NCBI GenBank assembly: GCA_965203365.1 | Contig: OZ241878.1 | Span: 3,224,001 to 3,288,000, forward strand | DNA: 64,000 nucleotides | Reading direction: 5' to 3' | Source: VYFG01 sp965203365 | GTDB lineage: Bacteria > Pseudomonadota > Gammaproteobacteria > Arenicellales > Poriferihabitantaceae | Part shown: positions 1 through 9,116 of the stretch, in pieces | Layout: each line of letters starts with the position of its first letter | How positions within the stretch are numbered: position 1 is the stretch's first letter | Program-made: the position numbers and the translations under genes | The notes under the pieces: generated by a model | Databases searched by the model: none | What the model saw: the letters and a program-made list of their open reading frames with translations, nothing else | What the model was told of the DNA's origin: nothing

Positions 1-966
1 GTCCAGCGCAGTGACGGTCTCTTCCAGCGTTTTGATGTTGATCACCGCAAAGTAAGTGGGTGGCTGTTCTCGGTTACGGAAAGCCTTTTTCACCAGCCCT
101 CCCAGGTTGGGCCGTTTGTCGGCAGCAGTTTCTCCGCTGCCGAGTCCGCCACCGAACTCGATCATGGTGTCTGCCCTCATCTCGCTTGTGGTCATCAAGT
201 TGCGGTACCAGAGAACCGGATTGAAGAGTTGCAGGAATAGTCTGGAACGGATCGAATCTGGCTCGTTGTCATGCACTCCCCCGGTGAAATTGGACAACAC
301 CGGGAATGTGGGGGGATCAATTCCCGCCTTTTCCAGCACGGAACGAAAGCGTGTGGCCGCACCGACCATGTAGTAGGTATGGAAAGCCCCCTCGGTTTTT
401 AGGCGGGTGTGGGGCTTGCGGGGAAATCGATTTCGCATAGCAGTGACCAAGGCGTCCAGATCCTCAGGACGCCCCCCCACGACAGTTTGCTCTGGCAGGT
501 TGCTCGCGGCAAGACTGCAGTAGTGCGCCTCGGCCAGCGCCACCGCGGATTCTGTGTTGATCATGAGAGCTTCCATCTCGCCTTCACCGAACTGGCCCAT
601 CAGTTCACCCCGCCGTCGCACCAGTCTCAGTCCCATCTCGAAACTGATGGCATCCGCGACGACCAGCGCAGAGTATTCACCGAGAGAGTGGCCGGCAGCC
701 ATGGCAGGGGAAACTCGGCCATCGGTGAGTGAATGGAACAGCCGATAGCAGGCAATGGAGTGGGTGAGCAGAACCGGCTGGGTATTGCGCGTCAGGTCAA
801 TTTCGTCTGCGTTTTTCCCGAAGGACAGTTGGGCCATATCCAGCCCCAGTACATCCGATGCTTCTGCATACGTTTCGCGCACCACCGGGTACTGGTCATG
901 CAGGTCCTTGCCGATACCGGGATACTGAGAACCTTGCCCTGGAAAGAGTAAAGCGACGACAGGCAT
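1..966 (-). CDS. fabD: Malonyl-CoA:ACP transacylase, 3' end outside window
   Basis: Transfers malonyl groups from CoA to acyl carrier protein at the start of cytosolic fatty-acid synthesis. The minus-strand frame is open from an ATG at 966 to base 1 without a stop, giving at least 322 residues. Visible motifs are the N-terminal GQGSQ (residues 10-14), the nucleophile elbow GHSLGEYSAL with Ser94, and GAFHT with the expected catalytic His196. FabD is usually about 310 residues, so little is missing. The gene is divergent from folD with about 150 bases between starts. No other fab gene is in the window, so the operon presumably continues to the left. A type I PKS-like AT domain is excluded by size and context. 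Confidence 0.93.
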   Translation of the reverse strand, partial: MPVVALLFPGQGSQYPGIGKDLHDQYPVVRETYAEASDVLGLDMAQLSFGKNADEIDLTRNTQPVLLTHSIACYRLFHSLTDGRVSPAMAAGHSLGEYSALVVADAISFEMGLRLVRRRGELMGQFGEGEMEALMINTESAVALAEAHYCSLAASNLPEQTVVGGRPEDLDALVTAMRNRFPRKPHTRLKTEGAFHTYYMVGAATRFRSVLEKAGIDPPTFPVLSNFTGGVHDNEPDSIRSRLFLQLFNPVLWYRNLMTTSEMRADTMIEFGGGLGSGETAADKRPNLGGLVKKAFRNREQPPTYFAVINIKTLEETVTALD

Positions 967-1117
967 GAAAAAATTTGCTTGGGTTGGATTGTATTGGGTG
1001 CGAATTATATGGCGTCAATCCCTGATTGCGGGTGGTTTCATGTGTTACGTTTGGTCGGCAGAGGGAATAGAATACGACATGTTTCCGGCACCGGGCATCA
1101 CAACGATCAACAGCAAT

Positions 1118-2002
1118 ATGGCAACAGTCATTGATGGCAAGACAATCGCCGCCGGACTGCGAAAGCGGGTGGCGAACATGGTGAAAGAGTTGGCCAAAAC
1201 GCGTGGCCTGAAACCCGGACTTGCGGTGGTACTGGTCGGTAACGACCCGGCCAGTCAGGTCTATGTGCGCAACAAGGGCCAGCAGACCAAGGAAGCGGGT
1301 ATGGAATCCATGGAGTTCAGGCTCCCGGTTGAGACCGAGGAGTCCGACCTTCTAGCACTGATCAACCGACTGAATCAGGATCCGGCGGTTAACGGTATCT
1401 TGGTGCAATTGCCTCTTCCCGGACATATCAACGCGTTCAAGGTCATCAACACTATCAGCGTCCATAAGGATGTGGACGGGTTTCACATTGAGAATGTGGG
1501 CAATTTGTCGATCGGCAAGGATTCACTTGTCCCATGCACCCCAGCGGGTTGTATATTGCTCCTGAAGGAACAGAGCCGAGACCTCACTGGCCAGCATGCT
1601 GTGGTTGTGGGCCGTTCCAACATTGTCGGCAAACCGGTATCCATGTTGCTGCTGAAGGAACATTGCACAGTCACCATGGCCCACTCGCGCACACGAAACC
1701 TGCCGGCGGTTTGTCGTGAAGCGGATATTCTGGTGGCGGCAGTTGGGGTTCCCGAAATGGTGAAGGGTGACTGGATCCGCCCGGATGCCACGGTGATTGA
1801 CGTGGGCATTAATCGTATCGACACAGAAGACGGCCGGTCACGTCTTGTCGGTGATGTGGAATTTGCCAGTGCCAGTGAGGTGGCCGGGGCGATTACCCCG
1901 GTGCCGGGGGGGGTGGGTCCGATGACCATTGCCTGTTTGTTGAGAAACACGGTGATCGCTACCTTTCGACAGCATGGACTCATGATATCGGAAGAGTTGT
2001 AG
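1118..2002 (+). CDS. folD: Methylenetetrahydrofolate dehydrogenase / cyclohydrolase
   Basis: Bifunctional cytosolic enzyme that interconverts 5,10-methylene-, 5,10-methenyl- and 10-formyl-tetrahydrofolate with NADP. The protein is 294 residues, normal for FolD. Family signatures are present in order: YVRNKG with the catalytic Lys, QLPLPGHIN, DVDGFHIENVG, PCTPAG, the dinucleotide motif GRSNIVGKPVSMLL, DVGINR and the C-terminal TPVPGGVGPMT. The open frame runs upstream to 965, but the first 51 codons match nothing in FolD and overlap the divergent fabD start, so ATG 1118 (MATVIDGKTIAA) is preferred. An ATG at 1079 is a second option. No strong ribosome binding site decides between them. It stands alone, divergent from fabD. 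Confidence 0.95.
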   Translation: MATVIDGKTIAAGLRKRVANMVKELAKTRGLKPGLAVVLVGNDPASQVYVRNKGQQTKEAGMESMEFRLPVETEESDLLALINRLNQDPAVNGILVQLPLPGHINAFKVINTISVHKDVDGFHIENVGNLSIGKDSLVPCTPAGCILLLKEQSRDLTGQHAVVVGRSNIVGKPVSMLLLKEHCTVTMAHSRTRNLPAVCREADILVAAVGVPEMVKGDWIRPDATVIDVGINRIDTEDGRSRLVGDVEFASASEVAGAITPVPGGVGPMTIACLLRNTVIATFRQHGLMISEEL

Positions 2003-2109
2003 TGGCCCAATTCAACCCCCCGGAAACGAAACCGTCGGCGGGTTAGCGGCCGGATTGGGGTGGGTCGGATAGTACCGCGAGTCTAGAGGGCGTTAACCAT
2101 CAAATGAGC

Positions 2110-2430
2110 CAAATCATTGAGCTGGCCAAGTACCACATCGACTAATCCTTTCGCTTCAATCTCCCATTACGTGTGACAGTGCGATGAAACGGCTTCCGTT
2201 GTTGAAACTAGCAGCTCTCCTTGATGGCGTTCTTTATCGATTTCCCGATCGTATTCTCGTGGTGTCTGGCGATGACGGCGGGGCGGGATCACCGCCTGCG
2301 CACCGGATGGTTTGATGCATTCCATCAGTGGGTGACTGTCATCCCATTGGTCGGTGATCCCAGACTCCGTCGGGCAGTCCTTGATGAATCGACCGGCCTG
2401 TCCAGTCTCCGAGGCTTGGCCGGGCATGAG
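2110..2430 (-). pseudogene. IS5-family transposase C-terminal remnant
   Basis: An 86-codon frame (2427 down to 2167) carries the conserved IS5-type stretch AVIPPRRHRQTPREYDRE followed by KERH. In intact relatives the next residues are LVERFF..LK.FRR.ATRY. Here a frameshift near 2225 moves that part into another frame with a stop, leaving the recognisable FQQRK.FHR.VTR. There is no N-terminal half and no catalytic Asp upstream, so this is a dead fragment. It lies between folD and an accessory ATPase and marks the left edge of a small accessory patch. Terminal repeats were not found. Family assignment comes from motif memory only. Confidence 0.6.
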
Positions 2431-2470
2431 CCACCGCTTAACCGGTCGGCCACCATCGAAATGACCCAGT

Positions 2471-3751
2471 TCAGGCGGCTGGGGGCTTCACCGGCAAGGC
2501 CCGCAGATAGTCGCCGAAGGACGGAATCGGAATGCGGTAATGGTCCGGCCAGTCCCGCACCGGCGCCAGCAGGCCCGCATGCAGGGCACTGGTCAGGAAC
2601 CGGTCGAGGGATTCGCCGCTCTTCCCGCGCACCGCCTCGGTCAGCGACTCAATGCAGTCAATCGACAACCGACCACCATGCTCTTCCGCCACCTCGGCCA
2701 ATCGCTTATAGACCCAGGTCCGACTGGAGCCAGCCGCCAGTCGGGCCGCATAGTACTCCCGCTTGGATTCCTCCGCTACGGCCATGGCCTCCGCCAGACC
2801 CGCCGGATTCATGCATCCCCCGTGGGCCTGGAGCACCTCCCCTGCCGCCACCGACACACTGTTGAGATGCTGCGGCCAGCCTTGGGACAACGTCGCCAAC
2901 TGGGTGACCCAGGTGTCCTGTTCCTCGGCGGTACCCGTGAACCCATAGGCATCAAAGGCCGCCCGGATCACCGCGGCGGCCTCTTCGACAGGCAAGGGGT
3001 CCAGGTTCACCACCCGGCCCCGGGCAAAGCGCGACAGGCCGCATTGGCGCAACACGTCCTGGGTATCGCTCAAGCCGAAAAACGCCGCCACCAGCGGAAT
3101 CCCCTGCGGGTCCCGATGCAGGCAATCCAGTACATCCCGGGTCAGTCGGTCCACCGGCGTGTTCTGGGCCTCATCCACACACACCACCAGATGACACCCC
3201 GACAGCACTTGGCCAGCATGCTCGAACAACCCTTCGGCGGACCTCTCTCTGTCCCGCCTGCTCCACGAAACCCCTCCCACCGACACATCCCGGTCCGGGA
3301 TCTCCCGCAGGAGCTGCCGGCCCCGATCCCACCCATCCCCCAGCACCCGGGCGACGGCCCCAGAGGCCCGCTCACGCAGGCGTTCGCTTTCCGCATTGGC
3401 CGCCTGCACCAGCGCCCTGACCACCCGGTCGGGGAACCGCAGGGAGCCGGGGTTCAGGGACACCGCCACCCAGGGATCTTCTGGCGTCGAATGCCGTCGC
3501 ACCGCTTCCAGACACTCGGCCATCAGGGCGGACTTGCCGGCACCCGGTGCCCCCTGGAAGATCATCGTGCCACCGCCCACGATGCCTTCGCTGAGACTGC
3601 GGACGGCCGACTGGTACACTCCGAATTCCGCCTCGCGACCCCGGAAGAACGGCTCCCGGCCCGCCTCGGCGCGGTCCGCACGACGCAGCCAGGTATCCAA
3701 GGGTAGCGGATCGGCCGGCGGCGGCTTGGGAAAGGGTGCCAAGTTCATCAT
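2471..3751 (-). CDS. P-loop AAA-type ATPase of unknown role
   Basis: A 426-residue soluble protein with a clean Walker A (GAPGAGKS, residues 67-74) and Walker B (VVCVDEAQ, 189-196), followed by an arginine-rich AAA lid region. The layout resembles AAA_16 / Orc1-Cdc6-like and TniB-like ATPases, in which an ATPase domain is followed by a winged-helix-like C-terminal third (about 330-426). No transmembrane segment or signal peptide is visible. It stands alone between an IS5 remnant and a ParA remnant, so it is probably part of an imported or decaying element rather than a core gene. The frame is intact, unlike its neighbours. No partner such as TniA or TniQ, nor a defence effector, is adjacent. 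Specific function is unknown. Confidence 0.7.
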   Translation of the reverse strand: MMNLAPFPKPPPADPLPLDTWLRRADRAEAGREPFFRGREAEFGVYQSAVRSLSEGIVGGGTMIFQGAPGAGKSALMAECLEAVRRHSTPEDPWVAVSLNPGSLRFPDRVVRALVQAANAESERLRERASGAVARVLGDGWDRGRQLLREIPDRDVSVGGVSWSRRDRERSAEGLFEHAGQVLSGCHLVVCVDEAQNTPVDRLTRDVLDCLHRDPQGIPLVAAFFGLSDTQDVLRQCGLSRFARGRVVNLDPLPVEEAAAVIRAAFDAYGFTGTAEEQDTWVTQLATLSQGWPQHLNSVSVAAGEVLQAHGGCMNPAGLAEAMAVAEESKREYYAARLAAGSSRTWVYKRLAEVAEEHGGRLSIDCIESLTEAVRGKSGESLDRFLTSALHAGLLAPVRDWPDHYRIPIPSFGDYLRALPVKPPAA

Positions 3752-4059
3752 ACCGGTAATCTTACCCTAACCGGGCCGGTCGGTGGGGGATGGAGCCACC
3801 CGGCGTGGTTCCCGCCGGAAATCGTCATCCGAAAAACCATCCGAATCCGCAATGGACCGGGTGAATGCCTACCCGCACCGAGTGGTTGCCTCAATTGCCT
3901 TTTGTGTCGCGTTCTCCCTGGAATCCGGATCATTGTCCCGACCTCTCGACAGAAAATGTTTCACAGGAGCACCCATAGCAGGCAATCGTCGACTTATGCA
4001 TACCCTGAATAGATCGGCCCGTATATTCGCTCCTACGCAACCCCGCGCCGGTCATCGGC
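3752..4059. other. Gap without a supported gene
   Basis: About 300 bases upstream of the minus-strand ATPase. It presumably holds that gene's promoter. No frame here resembles a known family, no RNA gene is seen, and no repeat was recognised. Confidence 0.4.
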
Positions 4060-4450
4060 CAAGATGGCGGCTTCCTGCAATGGGGCTCATGGCCCTTAGG
4101 TGTCGATCACCATCACATCGTATGTCGCCCGCAGCGAGCGTCAGGGCATGCTCCAGTCGCAACGGTCCGTCGGGCATCTGACGAAGAAATGTCATCGGAC
4201 CTCCCCGGGGATCGTCCGAGTAGATCAGATCCAGGCCGGGGATGACCGTGGGCGAGATGGTCTGCGTCGCATCGACCTGAGTGATCAGGCGGTGCAGTCC
4301 GTTGGGGGCCTGCTGACGCAGTAGATACCAAGATGACAGGGTGGGTTGTGGGTCAGCATTGATGGCCAGTACTCGCTGGCCTTGTCGGTCAAAGACCGGG
4401 TCGACCACCTCATGTGGAAAAATAGGCGGAGAACATCGGATGAATGAGGC
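4060..4450 (-). pseudogene. ParA-like partition ATPase remnant, frameshifted
   Basis: The minus strand has GQRVLAINADPQPTLSSW near 4330-4390, the Walker A' / INADPQ segment of ParA/Soj ATPases. It continues with PGLDLIYSDDPRG and PDGPLRLEHAL. Near 4110 the frame shifts: the expected YDVMVIDTQG continues in the next frame as YDVMVIDT then a stop, and LQEAAILADD follows after another stop. The N-terminal deviant Walker lysine motif (KGGVGKT) is missing upstream. The order of pieces fits the ParA-like proteins of integrative conjugative elements. It is a decayed gene that cannot give an intact product. Downstream bases to 4785 hold nothing else recognisable. Confidence 0.55.
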
Positions 4451-4785
4451 CGCCCGACGATGAAAGCTCGGACCGCACAACTGGTTCGGAGCGAGGGCCG
4501 CCGGACTTAAGTGATCACGAGAAAGGTGCCGGCGTGGAGGCGGCAATGGGTCACTGACCCAAGGCTGGAATGGGGGATGGAGAGATTCTCCCTCAACCAA
4601 ACAGGCTTGAAGTCAGCCATACCCGGCAAACCGGATGGTTGGTATGTCAGGAACATGGCAAGCAATTCATGGGGAAATGACGAACCCACCTGCGGGTCGA
4701 GAGATTGGTCTCAGGAACAGCGACCCCTGCCACGGCCCACTCCCGTGCCCTACCCGATTGGATCTGGAACGAATTCAGTCCTCAA
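4451..4785. other. Gap without a supported gene
   Basis: Short overlapping frames on both strands lack family resemblance, codon character or ribosome binding sites. It separates the ParA remnant from the cytochrome c4 stop codon. No terminator hairpin was recognised. Confidence 0.35.
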
Positions 4786-5400
4786 TCAGCGGAGTCCAGA
4801 GAGATAAGTGGCCAGTGCCTCAATCTGGTCCAGAGAGAGTGCAAAGGCGATGTCATTCATAATTGGATGTCTTCGTTGGCCGGATTTGTAGGCCAGCAAC
4901 TGGTCGCGAGTATACTGGGCGGGCTGTCCAGAAAGCCGTGGATAGTGGGGGCCAATGCCTGCGCCTTGGGGGCCATGGCAAGCCATGCAGGCCGGAATGC
5001 GGTACTCGGCTTGGCCAGCACGGTATAGCGGTTGTCCAGACAGGGCCTGCTCGACCTGTTCCGGTATGATGGAACCCATGGCGGGGGCCTGATTGCTGTA
5101 AAATGCGTCCAGGTCCAGCATGTCTTGTTCAGTTAGCCCCGCCACCATGCCCGCCATGATGGCGTTCTCACGACCGCCGTCCGCCCCTTTTTGGTACAGC
5201 TTCAACTGGGTGGCGATGTAACCGGGAACCTGACCCGCCAAATGGGGGTACTCCGAGGACATGGAGACGCCGGTTGGGCCGTGACAGGCGGCACAGGTCG
5301 CGGATTTCGCTTGTCCTGCTTCGATATCACCACTTTGGGCATAGATTGCGCCAGGGGTGAGAAGGGTCAGTATGGTCAGTATTGGGAGCAGACGGTTCAT
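4786..5400 (-). CDS. Dihaem cytochrome c4
   Basis: Periplasmic or membrane-tethered dihaem cytochrome that carries electrons, typically to terminal oxidases. The 204-residue product starts with a hydrophobic signal peptide (residues 1-21, ending IYAQS). It has two haem-binding CxxCH motifs, CAACH at 36-40 and CMACH at 138-142, each in a GP.G context. Candidate axial methionines follow in each half (MAGM near 82-85 and IMND near the C-terminus). Two tandem class I domains of about 90 residues are the hallmark of c4. It is divergent from engB with about 160 bases between, an arrangement commonly seen in gammaproteobacteria. Confidence 0.92.
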   Translation of the reverse strand: MNRLLPILTILTLLTPGAIYAQSGDIEAGQAKSATCAACHGPTGVSMSSEYPHLAGQVPGYIATQLKLYQKGADGGRENAIMAGMVAGLTEQDMLDLDAFYSNQAPAMGSIIPEQVEQALSGQPLYRAGQAEYRIPACMACHGPQGAGIGPHYPRLSGQPAQYTRDQLLAYKSGQRRHPIMNDIAFALSLDQIEALATYLSGLR

Positions 5401-5559
5401 TGCATAATCTGTCCTGGAAACGGGACCGATGTCCGAAACGCCATCGACGGAACGGGTTTTTTCGAAACGAGCAGGCCGGACCCATGAGTAAAATTCATCG
5501 CGCTAGTATAGCAACAAATCGTCCTGAAATCCTTCACCACGAAGTCGCCTGTTGTCGAG

Positions 5560-6153
5560 ATGTCGATCAATTTCACCGTGGCTCGGTATGTTCTGAGTGC
5601 CCACCTGCCAGAACAACTGCCGATAGACAGAGGGGCCGAGGTGGCCTTTGCCGGCCGGTCCAATGTGGGAAAGTCCAGTGCCATCAATGCCATTGTCAAC
5701 CATGGACGATTGGCCCGCGTCAGCAAGACTCCGGGGCGGACCCAGCAGATCAATTTTTTTGCCTTGAGTGAGGGGTTGCACTTGGTAGATCTCCCGGGAT
5801 ACGGTTTTGCCAAGGCACCGGAAGCACTGCGGATTCACTGGGGTCAATTTCTGACCGACTACCTGATGCAGCGTGAAGCGCTCCGTGGCCTGGTGTTGCC
5901 GATGGATATCCGTCACCCGCTGACCGGGTTGGATCAGTCAATGCTCACCCTTTGTCGTAAGGCCGGGTTGCCGGTGCATATTCTGCTCACCAAGGCCGAC
6001 AAGTTCAGTCGTGGAAAAGGGGGAACTGTGTTGCAGAAAATGCGCCAGCGTCTGGAGGATGATGCCAATATCTCGGTGCAGTTGTTTTCTGCCCTCCGGA
6101 AAGATGGGGTGGATCAGGCCCGTGCCCGGATCACCGATATGCTCTCGGGTTGA
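5560..6153 (+). CDS. engB: Ribosome biogenesis GTPase EngB (YihA/YsxC)
   Basis: Essential small GTPase that assists assembly of the large ribosomal subunit. The 197-residue length is typical. The G motifs are clear: G1 GRSNVGKSS (32-40), a switch I region with KTPGRTQQINFF (57-67), G3 DLPGYGFAK (77-85), G4 LTKAD (about 142-146) and G5-like SAL. ATG 5560 gives MSINFTVARYVLSAH, the expected start just before the G1 strand. It is divergent from cytochrome c4 and converges on proA, with only about ten bases between the two stops. Confidence 0.96.
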   Translation: MSINFTVARYVLSAHLPEQLPIDRGAEVAFAGRSNVGKSSAINAIVNHGRLARVSKTPGRTQQINFFALSEGLHLVDLPGYGFAKAPEALRIHWGQFLTDYLMQREALRGLVLPMDIRHPLTGLDQSMLTLCRKAGLPVHILLTKADKFSRGKGGTVLQKMRQRLEDDANISVQLFSALRKDGVDQARARITDMLSG

Positions 6154-6163
6154 GTTGCTGGCT

Positions 6164-7444
6164 TCAGGGCCGAATGGTGCCATCTCCAATGACGACGTAC
6201 TTCTGTGTTGTCAGTCCCTCCAGACCCACTGGTCCGCGCACATGGAGTTTGTTGGTGCTGATACCGATTTCCGCACCGAGGCCATATTCGCAACCATCCG
6301 CGAATTGGGTCGAGGCGTTCAGCATGACTGAACTTGAATCCACTTCTCGCAAGAAGCGGTCTGCGTGCTGACGGTTTTGCGTGATGATGGAATCCGTGTG
6401 ATGAGAGCCATACTGATTGATGTGGGTGATGGCTTCATTCACACCATCCACCACCTTGATGGACAAGATGGCATCCAGATATTCGGTGGTCCAGTCCTCC
6501 TCGCAGGCAACATGCATTTCCGGGACAATCCGTCGGCTTTCCTCACAGCCCCGAAGCTCGATCCCGCTTTCCCGGTATCGTTGTGCTAACTCGGGCAACA
6601 CCCTCTTGGCAACCGCCCGGGAGACGAGCAGGGTTTCCATCGCCCCACAGATGCCATAGCGCCGTGCCTTGGCGTTGTAGGCTACTTCAATCCCCTTTTC
6701 CAAGTTGGCATTATCATCAATATAGACATGGCAGATACCATCCAGGTGACGGATCACCGGCACTTTGGCCTCGACACTGATGCGTTCAATCAGGCCGCGA
6801 CCGCCACGGGGGATGATGATGTCGACATAGTCACTGGCGGCCACCAGAGCCCCCACGATGGCGCGGTCAGGGGTGTCAATAACCTGAACAGCATCTTCGT
6901 TGAGTCCTGCCTCACGAAGCCCCTGATGAATGCATGTGGCAATGGCGAGATTGGAATGGAGGGCTTCTGAACCGCCCCGGAGTATCACGGCATTGCCGGA
7001 CTTGAAGCAAAGTGCGGCTGCGTCAATGGTAACATTGGGACGGGACTCGTAGATGATGCCGATTACTCCCAGGGGGACTCGCATCTTGGCCACCCGAATC
7101 CCGCTGGGACGGTCATTGAATTTCGTCATTTCCCCCACTGGGTCCGGCAACTCCGCTACCTGGTGACAGCCATGTGCCATCGCATGGACTCGGTCCGAAT
7201 TGAGCTCCAGCCGGTCAAGCAGTGCCGGGTTTAACGGGACTGCCCTGCCATGATCCATATCTTTGGCATTGGCAGCGAGTATCGCTTCTTGATTATCAAC
7301 AATCTGATCCGCGATGATCTGCAGAGCCTGATTCCGGGTCTCCGTAGGCAGACTGGCGACCATCGATGCCGCATTCCGGGCACGTTGACCGATGTTATCG
7401 ATGTACTGGCGTATGCTGGATTGTTGGTCGGGGCAGGACACCAT
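6164..7444 (-). CDS. proA: Gamma-glutamyl phosphate reductase
   Basis: Second step of proline synthesis: NADPH-dependent reduction of gamma-glutamyl phosphate to glutamate semialdehyde. About 426 residues. It contains KMRVPLGVIGIIYESRPNVT, FKSGNAVILRGG, a catalytic-cysteine region (GICGAMETLL) and the C-terminal EIGISTNKLHVRGPVGLEGLT. The open frame reaches 7603, but homology starts near SIRQYIDNIGQRARNAA, so ATG 7444 is chosen. ATG 7480 is possible, and neither has a strong ribosome binding site. It follows holA after about 100 bases on the same strand. proB is not in the window. Gene order leuS-lptE-holA-proA is seen in some gammaproteobacteria, usually with nadD next, but nadD is absent here. 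Confidence 0.95.
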   Translation of the reverse strand: MVSCPDQQSSIRQYIDNIGQRARNAASMVASLPTETRNQALQIIADQIVDNQEAILAANAKDMDHGRAVPLNPALLDRLELNSDRVHAMAHGCHQVAELPDPVGEMTKFNDRPSGIRVAKMRVPLGVIGIIYESRPNVTIDAAALCFKSGNAVILRGGSEALHSNLAIATCIHQGLREAGLNEDAVQVIDTPDRAIVGALVAASDYVDIIIPRGGRGLIERISVEAKVPVIRHLDGICHVYIDDNANLEKGIEVAYNAKARRYGICGAMETLLVSRAVAKRVLPELAQRYRESGIELRGCEESRRIVPEMHVACEEDWTTEYLDAILSIKVVDGVNEAITHINQYGSHHTDSIITQNRQHADRFLREVDSSSVMLNASTQFADGCEYGLGAEIGISTNKLHVRGPVGLEGLTTQKYVVIGDGTIRP

Positions 7445-7544
7445 GTTGAGGCGGGAGAATGGGTCATCAAGGCGGCGCATTGTAACGCCAAAATGGCCGG
7501 GATGGGGGATGTTTGCTGAATGGCAAGGGGGAAGGCTGGCCAAC

Positions 7545-8567
7545 TCAAGGCACTGGCACGCCACAGATATCCAATCCGATACTTTCGATTTCTTCCCAGA
7601 CATCGCGTCTTGTCAACGGTTTCTGTCCCTTGAGATGAAGGTCGAGCTGAGTGAGTCGTTGCAGGATCTGGTGGCATTGACTTCGTGACAACCGCTCCAG
7701 GGCCGAACGGAAAAGAGGTTCTCGGCTTCGCCAAATGCCGAATTTCATGAACTGTGAATGCGGATGGCCCCCGCGGTCGCGAATAGCGGACAGTTGGCAC
7801 AGGGTCCGCACTTCACGGGCCAGAACCCCCAGAATGAGGATCGGTTCCGCCTGCTCGGCCCGCAGGCTACCGAGAATCCGGACCGCCCGCCCGGCGGCTC
7901 CGGCCAGACAGGCATCCGCAAAGTTGAAATTGTTGAATCGGGCATTGTCAGCGAGAGTAGTAGTGACCAAGTCTGCGGTAATGCGACCGTTGGCTAGAAG
8001 GCCCAACAGGTTGATCTGCTGGGCGGCCGCCAGAAGATTGCCCTCCACAAAGTGGGCCAATCGCCGCACCGCCTCCTGGTCGGCAGAAAACCCCTGATGA
8101 CGGATCCGTTTTGCAATCCATTCCGGTAGCTTGGCCCTGCTCACGGGCGGGCAGTCCACTACCACCGCAGCCGACTCCACCGCCTTGAACCACTTGGTGG
8201 CTCGTGAACGTTTGTCCACCGGGCCTGATATGCACAGCAGTAGGGTGTCGGGGGGCGGGGGCATTTGGGCATATTTCACCAGAGCCCCACTGCCCTGTGA
8301 GCCGGGGGAGCCGGTCGGCATGCGGATTTCCAGAATCTTCTTTTCCAGGAAGATTGATACTGTTTGACCCGCTTGGAACAGGATGTTCCAGTCAAAGCCT
8401 CGTTCTACCGTATAACTCTCGCGGTCGCCATATCCCTGCTTGGTCGCCTGGCTGCGGATTTGGTCGAGGGACTCCTCGATCAAGAGTATTTCCGGCCCAA
8501 AAAGAAAATAGAAGGGGGCCAGTCCTTTCCCGAGTTGGGTATGAAGTGAATCCGGATGGACGTGCAT
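7545..8567 (-). CDS. holA: DNA polymerase III delta subunit
   Basis: Clamp-loader subunit that opens the beta sliding clamp. About 340 residues. It begins MHVHPDSLHTQL and has the typical FYFLFGPEILLIEESLDQIR segment, LEIRMPTGSPGSQGSGAL, and the helical collar region ending LDLHLKGQ. The sequence extends in frame to a TTG at 8585 whose TTGA overlaps the lptE stop. That overlap would couple translation, but the ATG at 8567 gives the more typical N-terminus. The true start is therefore uncertain by six residues. It is third in the leuS-lptE-holA-proA run. Confidence 0.88.
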   Translation of the reverse strand: MHVHPDSLHTQLGKGLAPFYFLFGPEILLIEESLDQIRSQATKQGYGDRESYTVERGFDWNILFQAGQTVSIFLEKKILEIRMPTGSPGSQGSGALVKYAQMPPPPDTLLLCISGPVDKRSRATKWFKAVESAAVVVDCPPVSRAKLPEWIAKRIRHQGFSADQEAVRRLAHFVEGNLLAAAQQINLLGLLANGRITADLVTTTLADNARFNNFNFADACLAGAAGRAVRILGSLRAEQAEPILILGVLAREVRTLCQLSAIRDRGGHPHSQFMKFGIWRSREPLFRSALERLSRSQCHQILQRLTQLDLHLKGQKPLTRRDVWEEIESIGLDICGVPVP

Positions 8568-8581
8568 GCCGCCAAGGCGGG

Positions 8582-9070
8582 TCAATCGGGTCGAAGTCGG
8601 TACAGCCGATGGAGAATCAACTGCGCTATCTCATGGTGCATTTCCATTTTCAGGAACGCCTCTTCCTCTTCAAATTGCAGGTGCTGCAGGGGATTATAGT
8701 TCAGGACCCGTCTTAACATAAGTGGTTGACTGTCTAGCAACCGATTGCCTGTGGCGGTACGGACATCGTAGTGTACACGGTAGTGAAGGGTATAGGAGGT
8801 GGCGTAGCCGTCGACATCCGTGGACCGCACCTTACGCGAGTATTCGCTTTGTACCAAGTGAATTTTGACGGCTGCGGAATGATCCTTGGCCATCACACTC
8901 GCGCCATGGGCGACCAGCACCTCTTCCAGACGCATGATCAATGCCGTATCGTTGCCCACCACAGAGAATCGATCCAAGCCATCGGGGAGGCCCACATGGC
9001 CACGTAAAGTGAAGCCGCAATTGTTCAGGAAGGTGATGGCCAAGGCAATCATTATGAGATGACTCTTCAT
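8582..9070 (-). CDS. lptE: LPS-assembly lipoprotein LptE
   Basis: Outer-membrane lipoprotein that plugs the LptD barrel and delivers lipopolysaccharide to the cell surface. The 162-residue product starts with a hydrophobic signal (MKSHLIMIALAITF) ending at Cys18, followed by GFTLRG, the family's characteristic post-cysteine motif. The lipobox reads LNNC, unusual because small residues normally sit at -1 and -2. Position and downstream sequence still argue strongly for LptE. An earlier in-frame start at 9130 would put about 20 non-signal residues in front and overlap leuS, so it is disfavoured. It lies between leuS and holA as in many gammaproteobacteria. Confidence 0.86.
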   Translation of the reverse strand: MKSHLIMIALAITFLNNCGFTLRGHVGLPDGLDRFSVVGNDTALIMRLEEVLVAHGASVMAKDHSAAVKIHLVQSEYSRKVRSTDVDGYATSYTLHYRVHYDVRTATGNRLLDSQPLMLRRVLNYNPLQHLQFEEEEAFLKMEMHHEIAQLILHRLYRLRPD

Positions 9071-9116
9071 GCAGGGGTCACCCGGTGATTCGACGGGCCA
9101 GTAGTCCACACACAGG

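Noticed and set aside
1483..2010. 175-codon minus-strand frame across folD
   Set aside because: Antisense shadow of folD without any family resemblance.
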